This document shows positions 9,174-17,814 of a stretch of DNA of 64,000 nt, in pieces (the stretch's first letter is position 1; each line of letters opens with the position of its first letter). The DNA comes from Meinhardsimonia xiamenensis (GTDB lineage Bacteria; Pseudomonadota; Alphaproteobacteria; Rhodobacterales; Rhodobacteraceae), in the NCBI RefSeq assembly GCF_900102905.1, contig NZ_FNFV01000002.1:441476-505475 (forward strand), written 5' to 3'. The notes below the pieces were generated by a model that was not told the DNA's origin, ran no database searches, and saw only the letters and a list, made by a program, of their open reading frames with translations. The position numbers were made by a program, and so were the translations under genes.

Positions 9174-10601
9174 GTGATCGAGGTGCGCGGATACCAGAAC
9201 CGCCGCGTCGCGGTGCTGGGGCTGGGGCGCTCGGGGCTGTCGGTGGCGCGGGCGCTCATGTCAGGCGGCGCGGAGGTGCAGGCCTGGGACGACTCGGCCG
9301 AGGCGCGGGCGATGGCCGAGCAGGCGGGGCTTGCCCTCACCGACATCTCGCGGCCGGGCGCCCTCGAAGGCGTGGATCTCCTGATCGTCTCGCCCGGCAT
9401 CCCGCATCTCTACCCGGCGCCGCACCCGGTGATCGCCGCGGCCTGGGAGGCGGGGGTGCCGGTAGACAATGACATCGGCCTGTTCTTCCGCTCGCTCGGC
9501 CATGCCGACTGGTCGCGCCATGACAGCCCGCCGCGGGTGGTGGCGGTGACCGGCTCCAACGGCAAGTCCACCACCGTGGCGCTGATCCGGCATGTGCTTG
9601 CCGAACTCGGCCGTCCGGTGCAGCTTGCCGGCAACATCGGGCGCGGGGTGTTTGACCTGGATCCGCCCGAGGACGGCGAGGTGATCGTGCTGGAGCTCTC
9701 CTCGTATCAGACCGAGCTGGCCCGCGCGCTCACCCCCGACATCGCCGTCTTCACCAATCTCTCGCCCGATCATCTCGACCGGCACGGCGGCCTGGGTGGC
9801 TATTTCGCGGCCAAGCGGCGGCTCTTCGCCGAGGGCGGGCCGGACCGCGCCGTGATCGGGGTTGACGAGGTGGAGGGGCGCTTCCTCGCCAACCAGATCG
9901 CCATGGGCGCGGCCGACGACCGGGTGATCCGCATCTCCTCGGGGCGGAAGCTTTCCGGACCCGGGTGGAACGTTTTCGCCCGAAAGGGATTTCTCACCGA
10001 GTGGCGCAAGGGCCGGCAGCTTGCCGCGATCGACCTGCGCGAAATGCGCGGGCTTCCCGGCGCGCACAATCACCAGAATGCCTGTGCCGCCTACGGTGCC
10101 CTGCGCGCGCTGGGGGTCGGCCCGCGCGACATCGAGCGGGCCTTCCGCTCCTTCACGGGGCTGCCCCACCGCAGCCAGCTCGTGGCCGAGGCGGGCGGCG
10201 TCGCCTTTGTCAACGACTCGAAGGCGACCAATGTCGACAGCGCGGCGCAGGCTCTGCGCGCCTTTCCCCGCATCCGCTGGATCGCCGGCGGTCTCGGCAA
10301 GGAAGGTGGCATTGCCGCGCTCGGCCCGCATCTTGGCAATGTCGTGAAGGCCTATCTCATCGGCCATTCGGCGCGGGATTTCGCGCTTCAGCTCGGCTCC
10401 ACGCCCTACGAGATCTGCGAGACCATGGCACGCGCCGTGGCCCGGGCCGCCGAGGAAGCCGAGCCCGGCGACACGGTGCTGCTCGCGCCCGCGGCGGCGA
10501 GCTTCGATCAGTACCGAGACTTCGAGAGACGCGGAGAGGATTTCATTGCCTGCGTGAAGCAGACCCTGGCCCGACGGGAAGGCACGGCCGATCGCGACTG
10601 A
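9174..10601 (+). CDS. murD: UDP-MurNAc-L-alanine--D-glutamate ligase MurD
   Basis: Adds D-glutamate to UDP-MurNAc-L-Ala. The 475-residue protein has a Rossmann-like N-terminus with [10 protein letters not shown], the ATP-binding P-loop GSNGKST, the ELSSYQTE segment, and HRSQLV plus NDSKATN in the C-terminal half, all typical of MurD. The GTG at 9174 lies 4 bases after the mraY stop, within GAGGCGGTG. This is the last gene of the first dcw block; ftsW, normally next or nearly next, lies 7.2 kb further on. Confidence 0.96.
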   Translation: MIEVRGYQNRRVAVLGLGRSGLSVARALMSGGAEVQAWDDSAEARAMAEQAGLALTDISRPGALEGVDLLIVSPGIPHLYPAPHPVIAAAWEAGVPVDNDIGLFFRSLGHADWSRHDSPPRVVAVTGSNGKSTTVALIRHVLAELGRPVQLAGNIGRGVFDLDPPEDGEVIVLELSSYQTELARALTPDIAVFTNLSPDHLDRHGGLGGYFAAKRRLFAEGGPDRAVIGVDEVEGRFLANQIAMGAADDRVIRISSGRKLSGPGWNVFARKGFLTEWRKGRQLAAIDLREMRGLPGAHNHQNACAAYGALRALGVGPRDIERAFRSFTGLPHRSQLVAEAGGVAFVNDSKATNVDSAAQALRAFPRIRWIAGGLGKEGGIAALGPHLGNVVKAYLIGHSARDFALQLGSTPYEICETMARAVARAAEEAEPGDTVLLAPAAASFDQYRDFERRGEDFIACVKQTLARREGTADRD

Positions 10602-10755
10602 TCAGGTCGAAAGGGCGCCGGGCGGGCGCGACTGGCGCGGGGTCTCTTGACGGGGCAGCAGCTTCCTTCGCCATGGGCGGGGCGAGGGTGTTTCCTGAAG
10701 TGCTGGCGGGAAGAGGGCCCCGGCGGCTTGCGCGGCGATGCTTCGCGGGTCCGCT

Positions 10756-11859
10756 TCAGGCCGAAAGCCGCCGCGCCGCGCCACGAGGCAGGGCAGTCCC
10801 GGTCAGGACCGCCACATCCCGCTGCGTCAGGAGCGGGCGCGCGGCCCGCTGCCACCCGGTGCCGCCCGGCTGGCCCAGATCGGGAATAGCCGCGCGCAAC
10901 TGATGCAGGATCCCGGGCGGGGCCCGGTCGCAGATCATTGGCGCCAGCAGCAGGCTCTCGGTTGGCGCGCCCTCGGCGAAAAGGATTTCGTGACGCTCGA
11001 GCAGCAGGTGGACGTATTCCACGCCGCCGGGCAGCTGCGCAGGCGAAACCGGCCGGGCCCAGGGCAGGTGGCTCGCCGCCGCCAGCATCTCGGTCTCGCC
11101 GAACAGCAGCTCGCAGAGGGGATCGCGCAGGAGCATCCGGTGCTGGGGCGAGACGAGAAGATCACGCTCGGGCAGGCCCTCTCCCATGCTGCCGCGCGGG
11201 ATGCGTACTGGCGCGAGCTGTGGCGCGACGCGCAGCCGAGCCGTTGATATGTGGGTGCGCAGCGCCAGCCGGATGGGGCGGGCGCCGCTGTCCTGCGTCA
11301 GGACGAGATCGCCCGCCCGAAGGCTCTCTACCGGCTGCGGCCCGAGCGGCGTGGCAATGCGCGTGCCGGGGGTGAAGCATGGCGCGACGTGATCCTGATA
11401 CTCGAAATTCGGGTCGTTCTGACGCGGCCCCTCGCTTGCGGAGACAACCCTCAGCGGCGTGCCGACCGGTGGCCAGTCCTTCGGAGGGCCGATGAAGGCC
11501 AGCCCCTCGACGGTGCCATAGGCGGGGTTGGAGTTGTTCACGTTGAAGGCAACAACCGTGTAGGTCCTGCCGGTGGCCGGATCCTCGAGAACCAGCTTGT
11601 ATTCGGCCTCCACCCGCGTTCCGCCGGCATAGCTGACCCCGTCGATCGTCTGACCGCCGGCCAGCCGCTGGCTGCCGTCATTGTCGGCGAACACCGCGTC
11701 GTCATCGTCGATCTCGACCTTTTCCCACGCCGGGGCATCGAGGGTTATGGTCTCGCCCACAAGGTGCGAGCCATCGCCCTGGGTGATCCCGTCAAGCGTC
11801 TTGCCGCCCGATATGGAGATGTTGGACTCACCGAGAATCCAAAGGTCATACGTGGCCAC
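10756..11859 (-). CDS. Hint (hedgehog/intein) domain protein, rhodobacterial type
   Basis: A 367-residue protein. Residues 1-155 are Gly/Asp-rich and contain two related units, GGKTLDGITQGDGSHLVGE (18-36) and GGQTIDGVSYAGGTRVEAE (68-86). Cys161 opens a Hint-type domain with CFTPGTRIATPLG, VESLRAGDLVLTQD and SPQHRMLL, ending near ERHEILFAEGAPTESLLL. Hint folds can catalyse autoprocessing at such a Cys; similar proteins are common in Rhodobacterales and some are secreted, but their function is not known to me. The GTG at 11859 starts the recognised VATYDLWILG segment after AGAGGA. The longer open frame upstream is not supported. It lies convergent to murD. Confidence 0.75.
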   Translation of the reverse strand: MATYDLWILGESNISISGGKTLDGITQGDGSHLVGETITLDAPAWEKVEIDDDDAVFADNDGSQRLAGGQTIDGVSYAGGTRVEAEYKLVLEDPATGRTYTVVAFNVNNSNPAYGTVEGLAFIGPPKDWPPVGTPLRVVSASEGPRQNDPNFEYQDHVAPCFTPGTRIATPLGPQPVESLRAGDLVLTQDSGARPIRLALRTHISTARLRVAPQLAPVRIPRGSMGEGLPERDLLVSPQHRMLLRDPLCELLFGETEMLAAASHLPWARPVSPAQLPGGVEYVHLLLERHEILFAEGAPTESLLLAPMICDRAPPGILHQLRAAIPDLGQPGGTGWQRAARPLLTQRDVAVLTGTALPRGAARRLSA

Positions 11860-12177
11860 TGCTGCGGATCCTCTGGTCTCTGGCTCGCGCGTCCTTGCGC
11901 GGGCAACCGATGCTGGCTTGCGCGGGCAACCGATGCCGGGGCGGAACACTAGGTTGGAATTGCGGCGAAGTGATGACATCTGCCGCGAGATCGCATCTTG
12001 CCTCCTCGGGGTCCGTGCGGGCTTTTCCAAGCGCGGCTGCGAAGCGTTCGCCGGCGATGCCCGCACCGTTTGCGTTCGGTGTTCCCCGCGGCGTGCGGCG
12101 CGGCCGTTCGCCTGCCTCTGGCGTGATCCGCGCGGCTCCCTCGCGCGTAATCCGGTGATAGAACAGGGACGCAAGCG
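11860..12177. other. Divergent intergenic region, Hint gene to gpx-like gene
   Basis: These 318 bases separate divergent starts and should hold both promoters. A near-perfect 23-bp tandem duplication lies at 11894-11939. I see no further gene or clear promoter pair. Confidence 0.5.
11894..11939 (-). repeat. 23-bp tandem duplication upstream of the Hint gene
   Basis: The 20-mer CTTGCGCGGGCAACCGATGC occurs at 11894-11913 and 11917-11936. Including the flanking NGG the unit is 23 bases with one mismatch. It begins 35 bases upstream of the Hint gene start on that gene's template side, so it may sit in the promoter or leader. Confidence 0.85.
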
Positions 12178-12729
12178 ATGAACAGACGTGATTTCGGGGC
12201 ACTTCTGGCGGCTGCGGCGGCGATGACACTGCCGGCTGCCGCGCGGGCCGAGACCGCATGGGAGTTCACCTTCGAGGCGCTCGAGGGCGGCTTGATGCCG
12301 CTGTCGCAGTGGCGCGGCAAGGTGCTGCTCGTCGTCAATACCGCCTCCTTCTGCGGCTTTACCCCGCAATATGCAGACCTCGTCGAGGTCTGGCAGGACT
12401 ACCGCGACCGTGGCCTCGTGGTGATCGGCGCGCCGTCCACGGACTTCCGGCAGGAATACGACGAGGCCGGCAAGATCAGGGACTTCTGCGAGCTGACCTA
12501 TGGCGTCGATTTCCCGATGACGGCACCGGTGCATGTGGTGGGGCCGGACGCGCATCCCTTCTTCAAATGGGCCGCGGCCGAGACCGGACAGCGCGTGCGC
12601 TGGAATTTCGACAAGTATCTGGTGGGCCGCGACGGGCGCATCCTCACCTGGATGCCGAGCAGCCTGAAGCCGACCACGCGCAAGGCCCGCGCCGCGATCG
12701 AAGCCGCGCTGGCCGCACCGGAGGCATGA
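12178..12729 (+). CDS. Exported glutathione peroxidase-family protein
   Basis: Thiol peroxidase family, 183 residues. An N-terminal signal (MNRRDFGALLAAAAAM..AARA) begins with a Tat-like RRDF and is probably cleaved near residue 24, so the enzyme acts outside the cytoplasm. Cys59 in NTASFCGFTPQY is the peroxidatic cysteine, and WNFDKYLVG near residue 142 is the second conserved block. The usual glutamine in the NQF motif is replaced (PSTDFRQEY). The reductant is unknown. The stop overlaps the DUF3429 gene start by four bases, suggesting co-expression. Confidence 0.85.
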   Translation: MNRRDFGALLAAAAAMTLPAAARAETAWEFTFEALEGGLMPLSQWRGKVLLVVNTASFCGFTPQYADLVEVWQDYRDRGLVVIGAPSTDFRQEYDEAGKIRDFCELTYGVDFPMTAPVHVVGPDAHPFFKWAAAETGQRVRWNFDKYLVGRDGRILTWMPSSLKPTTRKARAAIEAALAAPEA

Positions 12730-13151
12730 GCTCCGCCCGCGCCGCCACGCTTCTTGGCGCCGCTGGGCTCATCCCGTTCTGGGGTTTGGCCCTTGCAGCC
12801 CATTTTGCTCCATCCATCGGCCTTGCCATGACCGCGCTTCAGGCCGAGGCGATCTGGGGCGCGGTGATCCTTTCCTTCATGGCCGGGTCGCGCTGGGCTA
12901 TGATCCTGATGGCTGGCGGCAACCCGCTGCGGCTCGCGGGCTTTGCGCTCGTCAGCCTGCCGGCGCTGGCAGCCCCCTTTCTGACACCGCTGCCCGCGCT
13001 CGGGGTGCTCGCGCTCGCCTTTCTGGCGCTGCTTGTCGCCGAGCTTGGCCCGCGCGCCCGGGCCGAGGCGCCGGTGTGGTATCCGCGCCTGCGCATCGCG
13101 CTGACTGTGGGGGTTCTGGGCGCGATGGCCCTTGCTGCGCTGGCCGTCTGA
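12726..13151 (+). CDS. DUF3429 membrane protein
   Basis: A 141-residue hydrophobic protein with about four membrane helices (residues 7-28, 39-62, 68-98 and 118-140). The segment AIWGAVILSFMAGSRWA is the DUF3429 signature. The role is unknown; family members lie in the inner membrane. The ATG at 12726 overlaps the stop of the peroxidase gene (ATGA), so translation is probably coupled. The downstream FeS photolyase gene is convergent, with 3 bases between the stops. Confidence 0.8.
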   Translation: MSSARAATLLGAAGLIPFWGLALAAHFAPSIGLAMTALQAEAIWGAVILSFMAGSRWAMILMAGGNPLRLAGFALVSLPALAAPFLTPLPALGVLALAFLALLVAELGPRARAEAPVWYPRLRIALTVGVLGAMALAALAV

Positions 13152-13154
13152 GTC

Positions 13155-14687
13155 TCAGACCTCCTCGCCCGCCTCCATGCGCGCCAGGAACGCCTCCGCC
13201 TCGCCGAGGATGCGCGCACGGGTGGCCTCCTCGCGCCGGTCCCAGCCGCGGTAGATCGGCCCCATGCGCGGGTTCGCCGCAAAGCGCTCGCGGTGGCGGT
13301 CGAGAAAATACCAGTAAAGAAGGTTGAAGGGACAGGCGGTCGGGCCGGTCTTCGCCTTCACGTCATAGCCGCAGCCGCGGCAATAGTCCGACACCCGGTC
13401 GATATAGGCGCCCGAGGAGACATAAGGCTTCGACGCCACCACGCCGCCATCGGCGAACTGGCTCATGCCCAGCGTGTTGGGCGCCTCGACCCATTCGAAG
13501 GCATCGGCATAGACCGAGAGATACCATTCATGCACCTCGGCCGGATCGACCCCGGCCAGAAGCGCGAAATTGCCCGCCACCATCAGCCGCTGGATGTGAT
13601 GGGCGTAGGCGCGCCTGCGCGTCTGGCCAACCACCTCGGCGAGGCAGCGCATCCGCGTCGGCGCTCCCCAGTAGAAGGCCGGCAGCTTGCGGCGGTGGCC
13701 GAGCGCGTTGCGGCGCAGATAGCCCGGCCCCCCGAGCGACCACACACCGCGGATGAACTCGCGCCAGCCGATGATCTGACGGATGAATCCCTCGACCGCG
13801 TTGAGCGGTGCGCGCCCCGCCCGCCATTCGGCCTCGGCCGCGCGAGCCACCTCGAGCGGCGAGAGAAGCCCGAGGTTGAGCGCGGGCGACAGCAGCGAAT
13901 GGAACATCACGGGCTGGCCCGCCACCATCGCATCCTGGTAGTCGCCGAAGCGCGGCAGGGCGTGGCGCAGGAAATGGTGGAGAAGCGCGAGCGCCTGATC
14001 GCGATCGGTGGGCCAGGTGAAGGGCTCAAGCTCGCCGAAATGCGCGCCGAACCGTTGGGCCACGAGATCAAGCACCGCGCGCACCGTCGCATCGGGCGCA
14101 AAGGCGGGCGGCTGGGGAAAGCTCAAGCCCGCCTTGGGCGGCTTTCGGTTCTCGGCATCGAAGTTCCAGCGCCCGCCCGCGGGGCTGTCGCCCTCCATCA
14201 ACAGCCCCGTCCTCCGCCGCATCTCGCGATAGAACCACTCCATGCGCAGGTTCTTGCGCCCCTTCGCCCAGGCCGCGAAGTCGCGCGGCCGGCAGATGAA
14301 GCGGTCGTCGTCCAGAAGGCGCATCCTCAGCGGCGTCTCCTCGAGCGCGGCCATCAGCCGCCAGTCGCCGGGGCGGGTGGCGATGACCTCGCGCGCGCCG
14401 GTCGCATCGGCGCGGCGCAGAAGCTCGGCCGGTATGGAGCCTGCGTTTTCCGGGTCATCGAGCCGGGCATAGGCCACGCGCCAGCCACCTGCCGCCAGCC
14501 GCGCGGCAAACTTGCGCATCGCGGCAAAGACCAGTGCGATCTTCTGCGGATGATGGCGCACATAAGTTGCCTCGGACATCACCTCGGCCATCACCACCAC
14601 GTCGCGGCCCGGGTCGGCGGCGCGAAGGGAGGCGCCGGTCTCGCTCAGCTGGTCGCCGAGCACGAGGATGAGGCGCGGCGCTACCAC
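13155..14687 (-). CDS. Iron-sulfur photolyase/cryptochrome (CryB/PhrB, FeS-BCP family)
   Basis: A 510-residue bacterial (6-4) photolyase-like flavoprotein. An N-terminal antenna domain opens with RLILVLGDQLS; the C-terminal FAD domain carries the 4Fe-4S ligands. Cys348, Cys436, Cys439 and Cys452 have spacings of 88, 3 and 13, identical to Agrobacterium PhrB C350/C438/C441/C454. The motif CGYDVKAKTGPTACPFN is diagnostic. The family repairs (6-4) photoproducts and in Rhodobacter also tunes light and singlet-oxygen responses. It starts with GTG at 14687, overlapping the SDR stop by 7 bases, and is the last gene of the photolyase operon. Confidence 0.93.
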   Translation of the reverse strand: MVAPRLILVLGDQLSETGASLRAADPGRDVVVMAEVMSEATYVRHHPQKIALVFAAMRKFAARLAAGGWRVAYARLDDPENAGSIPAELLRRADATGAREVIATRPGDWRLMAALEETPLRMRLLDDDRFICRPRDFAAWAKGRKNLRMEWFYREMRRRTGLLMEGDSPAGGRWNFDAENRKPPKAGLSFPQPPAFAPDATVRAVLDLVAQRFGAHFGELEPFTWPTDRDQALALLHHFLRHALPRFGDYQDAMVAGQPVMFHSLLSPALNLGLLSPLEVARAAEAEWRAGRAPLNAVEGFIRQIIGWREFIRGVWSLGGPGYLRRNALGHRRKLPAFYWGAPTRMRCLAEVVGQTRRRAYAHHIQRLMVAGNFALLAGVDPAEVHEWYLSVYADAFEWVEAPNTLGMSQFADGGVVASKPYVSSGAYIDRVSDYCRGCGYDVKAKTGPTACPFNLLYWYFLDRHRERFAANPRMGPIYRGWDRREEATRARILGEAEAFLARMEAGEEV

Positions 14688-15346
14688 GGCACCGCCTCGC
14701 CGCGGTGATCGTAGAAGCTGCCCGATTGCGCGGGGCCGAGACCCTCCATCACATCGGCCAGACGCCGCGCGGCCTCGGCCGGGGCGAGCTTTTCATGCCC
14801 GCGATAGGCGGCGGTGAAGGGGGTGTCCACGGTGCCGGGGTGCAAGGCCACCAGAGCCGCCTGACGGTGCGTGCGCGCAAGCTCGATGGCGGCGGTGTGC
14901 ACGATCTGGTTCGCCGCCGCCTTCGAGGCGCGGTAGGAATACCACCCGCCCAGGCGGTTGTCGCCGATGGACCCCACCCGCGCGGTCAGAACCGCCGCCA
15001 CCGCGGGCGCATCGCGCGGCAGAAGGCGCGGCAGATGCCGCAGGATCAGCGCCGGGCCGATCGCGTTGACGGCCATCACCTCGACCATGGCGGCAGCGTC
15101 GATCTCGCCGAGGCTCTTCTCGGGCCGCCTGCCGGGTGGCGCGAGAATGCCCGTCGCGACCACCACCCGCGCGAACGGCCCGCCGAGGCGGCCCAGCACC
15201 CGATTGACCGAGGCGGGATCGGTGACATCAAGCCCGTCACCCCGCCGCGAGAGGCCGGTGACGGCAAGGCCCCGCCGCGCGAACTCATCCGCCAGCGCGG
15301 CACCGATGCCGCCCGAGGCGCCGATCACAAGTGCATGTTCGGTCAT
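14681..15346 (-). CDS. SDR-family oxidoreductase of the photolyase operon
   Basis: A 221-residue classical short-chain dehydrogenase/reductase. It has the nucleotide-binding [14 protein letters not shown] near the N-terminus, N-A-I-G-P near residue 104, and the catalytic Y-x3-K in SYRASKAA, preceded by SIGDNRLGG. The substrate is unknown. The start at 15346 has an excellent AAGGAG with suitable spacing and overlaps the DUF2256 stop (ATGA). The open frame upstream of it is out of context. An SDR between two photolyase genes is a recurring arrangement in Rhodobacterales as far as I recall, suggesting a role in photoprotection. Confidence 0.85.
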   Translation of the reverse strand: MTEHALVIGASGGIGAALADEFARRGLAVTGLSRRGDGLDVTDPASVNRVLGRLGGPFARVVVATGILAPPGRRPEKSLGEIDAAAMVEVMAVNAIGPALILRHLPRLLPRDAPAVAAVLTARVGSIGDNRLGGWYSYRASKAAANQIVHTAAIELARTHRQAALVALHPGTVDTPFTAAYRGHEKLAPAEAARRLADVMEGLGPAQSGSFYDHRGEAVPW

Positions 15347-15495
15347 CTGGACGTCTCCTTGCGTTGGCGTCGGCAGGCGGCCGAGCAATAGCGCACCGCC
15401 TCCCAGTCGCGCGCCCATTTCCGCCGCCAGGCGAAGGGGCGCCCGCAGCGGGCGCAGATCTTCACCGGCAGGTCGGATTTGCGGCGCATCCTCAT
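15343..15495 (-). CDS. DUF2256 zinc-ribbon-like small protein
   Basis: A 50-residue protein. It has [20 protein letters not shown] (residues 14-33) followed by VRYCSAAC (34-41), giving two Cys-x2/3-Cys pairs that probably bind zinc. This is the DUF2256 signature; members are frequently encoded beside photolyases but have no established function. The start ATG at 15495 lies 2 bases after the stop of the upstream photolyase. The stop is embedded in the ATG of the SDR gene. Such tight packing marks it as a real gene despite its size. Confidence 0.88.
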   Translation of the reverse strand: MRMRRKSDLPVKICARCGRPFAWRRKWARDWEAVRYCSAACRRQRKETSR

Positions 15496-15497
15496 CG

Positions 15498-17024
15498 TCA
15501 CAGATCCAGCGCCAGCTGCCGCCGGTCGCCACTGCGCCGCGCGCGGCCCCGTCGCGCGCGCCGCCGGCTGCCGTGACGGGCGAGCACCTCGGCCTTTGCC
15601 TCCCGAAAGCCCTTGGCGCGGCGCGCCTCGGCCATCCGTTCCTTCGCCGCGCGCGCCGCCGCCGCGAGATCGACGATGGGCGCGGGGTAGCTGCGCTCCA
15701 GCACGCTTCGCGCTTCAGGCCAAAGCCAGGGCTCATGCAGGAAGGCATCGGGAATGGGTGCAAGCTCGGGCAGCCAGCGGCGGATGAAGCGCCCCTCGGG
15801 GTCGTGGTCGCGCCCCTGCTTGACGGGGTTGTAGATGCGCAGCGCGTTGATACCGGTCACGCCCGACTGCATCTGCACCTGCGGCCAGTGGATGCCCGGC
15901 TCGTAATCGGTGAAGAGGCGGGCAAGATGCAGTCCCGTCGCCCGCCAGTCGAGCCACAGGTGATAGCTCGCCACCGCCATCAGCATTGCGCGCATGCGGA
16001 AGTTGATCCAGCCCGTGGCGATCAGGCTGCGCATGCAGGCGTCAAGAAAGGGAATGCCCGTCTCGCCCCGCGCCCAGGCTGCCAGGCGGGTCGCATCCGG
16101 CGTGCGCGGGCGCAGATCGTCGAGCGCGGGGTGCATGGCGCGCGCTTCGAGATCGGGCGCATCCTCGAGCTTCTGCATGAAATGGCTGCGCCAGTGCAGC
16201 CGCTCCTCGAAGGCCGCGAGCCCCGCCCGCCAGCCTTGCGGCCCTTCCGACTCGGCGCGCGCCCGGTCAGCGCGGGTGGCCTGCACGACCTCCCTCAGCG
16301 ACAGCGGGCCGAGTGCCAGGTGCGGCGAGAGCCGCGAGCAGGCGTCGGGCGCCGTCAGCGGGCTGGGCATGCCGCGGCGGTAGCGGCCCGCGCGGTCGGT
16401 CAGGAACGCCGCGAGCGCGGCTTCAGCGGCGCGACGCCCCCCGCGCTGGCGGCCGGGGCAGGGGTCGGGCGCAAGCCCGAGCTCGACAGGGGCGGGCAAT
16501 GAACCGGGCGCGATCGCGCAGATCGGCGCCAGCGCGCGCGGCGGGGGCACCAGCGGGGACGACATCTCGGCCTCCCAGCAGTCGGCCCAGCCGTCGCGCG
16601 AGGGCAGGCGGCGCACCACCCCGGCTTGCGGCAGCTCGTGCCACGGGATGCCTCTGGCGCGCGCCCAGCCGGCAACCCGCCGGTCACGGGCGTAACTCCA
16701 AAGGTTGCCCGTTTCCTCATGCGACCAGAGCGCGGCGATACCCTGCGCGCGATGGATTTCCGACAGCACGTCGACGGCGTCGCCGATGCGGATCACCAGC
16801 GGCTGGCCAAGCGCGGCGAGCTCTTCGCGAAGCTCCGCGAGGCATTCGGCGAGAAAGTCAAAATGGCGGCCCGAGGCATCCTCGGACCGCCAGTGGCCGG
16901 GCTCGGCGATGTAGAGCGGCAGCACCGGGCCGGCCGCGGCGGCACGAGCAAGGGGGGAGTGAGCGCACACGCGCAGGTCGCGCTTGAACCACACGACCTG
17001 CAGCAGGGGCCGCCGCGGTGGCAC
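15498..17024 (-). CDS. Deoxyribodipyrimidine photolyase/cryptochrome (class I-like)
   Basis: A 508-residue DNA photolyase family protein. The N-terminal antenna domain begins [11 protein letters not shown]. The FAD-binding domain includes [22 protein letters not shown] and [11 protein letters not shown], followed by a block with [12 protein letters not shown] and a block ending FIRRWLPEL. The protein should repair cyclobutane pyrimidine dimers using blue light, but a signalling cryptochrome cannot be excluded. The C-terminus is an arginine-rich tail (about 470-500). The GTG at 17024 follows GGGAG. It heads the operon photolyase-DUF2256-SDR-FeS photolyase. Confidence 0.9.
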   Translation of the reverse strand: MPPRRPLLQVVWFKRDLRVCAHSPLARAAAAGPVLPLYIAEPGHWRSEDASGRHFDFLAECLAELREELAALGQPLVIRIGDAVDVLSEIHRAQGIAALWSHEETGNLWSYARDRRVAGWARARGIPWHELPQAGVVRRLPSRDGWADCWEAEMSSPLVPPPRALAPICAIAPGSLPAPVELGLAPDPCPGRQRGGRRAAEAALAAFLTDRAGRYRRGMPSPLTAPDACSRLSPHLALGPLSLREVVQATRADRARAESEGPQGWRAGLAAFEERLHWRSHFMQKLEDAPDLEARAMHPALDDLRPRTPDATRLAAWARGETGIPFLDACMRSLIATGWINFRMRAMLMAVASYHLWLDWRATGLHLARLFTDYEPGIHWPQVQMQSGVTGINALRIYNPVKQGRDHDPEGRFIRRWLPELAPIPDAFLHEPWLWPEARSVLERSYPAPIVDLAAAARAAKERMAEARRAKGFREAKAEVLARHGSRRRARRGRARRSGDRRQLALDL

Positions 17025-17041
17025 GCCTCGCCGCTCCCGCC

Positions 17042-17575
17042 TTACTCGGCAGGGAGGATCACGGCGTCGATCACATGGATCACGCCATTCGACGTCTCGA
17101 TGTCGGGCTGGACGATGTTGGCGCCGTCGACCTTCGGGCCACCGGCAAGCGAGATCGTCACTTCCTGACCCTGCACCGTCTTGGCCTTGAGCCCCTCCGA
17201 GAGGTCGGACGACATCACCTTGCCGGGCACCACGTGGTAGGTCAGGATCGCCACGAGCCTGTCCTTGTTCTCGGGCTTGAGAAGTTCTTCCACCGTGCCG
17301 GCGGGCAGCTTGGCGAAGGCGTCATCGGTGGGCGCGAAGACGGTGAAGGGGCCTTCGCCCTTCAGCACGTCGACAAGACCGGCGGCCTGCACTGCGGCGA
17401 CCAGGGTGTTGAAGCTTCCCACCTCCACTGCGGTGTCGACGATGTCCTTTTTCATGTGCGCCCCGGCGATCGCGGGGGCAGGGACGGCCGCCAGGGTGGC
17501 GGCGGTGGCAAAGGCGGCTGCGGCGGCAGCCATCGACCAGGCGGCGGTCATCGAGAGAAGCGGCATTCGAAACAT
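17042..17575 (-). CDS. Secreted fasciclin (FAS1) domain protein
   Basis: A 177-residue protein with a Sec-type signal (residues 1 to about 38, ending AIAGA) and one FAS1 domain. The domain has the H1 motif [21 protein letters not shown], and the terminal [16 protein letters not shown]1 domains mediate extracellular adhesion or surface interactions; the ligand here is unknown. The ATG at 17575 is preferred over 17590 because a perfect GGAGGT (17588-17583) is correctly spaced before it. It ends 17 bases before the photolyase GTG and might share its transcript. Confidence 0.88.
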   Translation of the reverse strand: MFRMPLLSMTAAWSMAAAAAAFATAATLAAVPAPAIAGAHMKKDIVDTAVEVGSFNTLVAAVQAAGLVDVLKGEGPFTVFAPTDDAFAKLPAGTVEELLKPENKDRLVAILTYHVVPGKVMSSDLSEGLKAKTVQGQEVTISLAGGPKVDGANIVQPDIETSNGVIHVIDAVILPAE

Positions 17576-17814
17576 CGGGAGTACCTCCATGTTGCATGTA
17601 TCCGTGCTACGCGATGGCGTGCAGGGCGGATCACACGGCGCGGGCGCGCGACGGCCGCCTCACGCAGCCGTGAACGGGCGGCTGCGCGCACCCGCTGGTT
17701 TCGCAGTCGAGGCAGGAGAAGGGCTGGCGTGCGGCGGTGATTGCGGCTAGAGTGATCGAAACAAGCCCGAAAAGGGCGTGAGGCAGTGTTCAGGCAGGGC
17801 CGAGGCGTCAGCCA

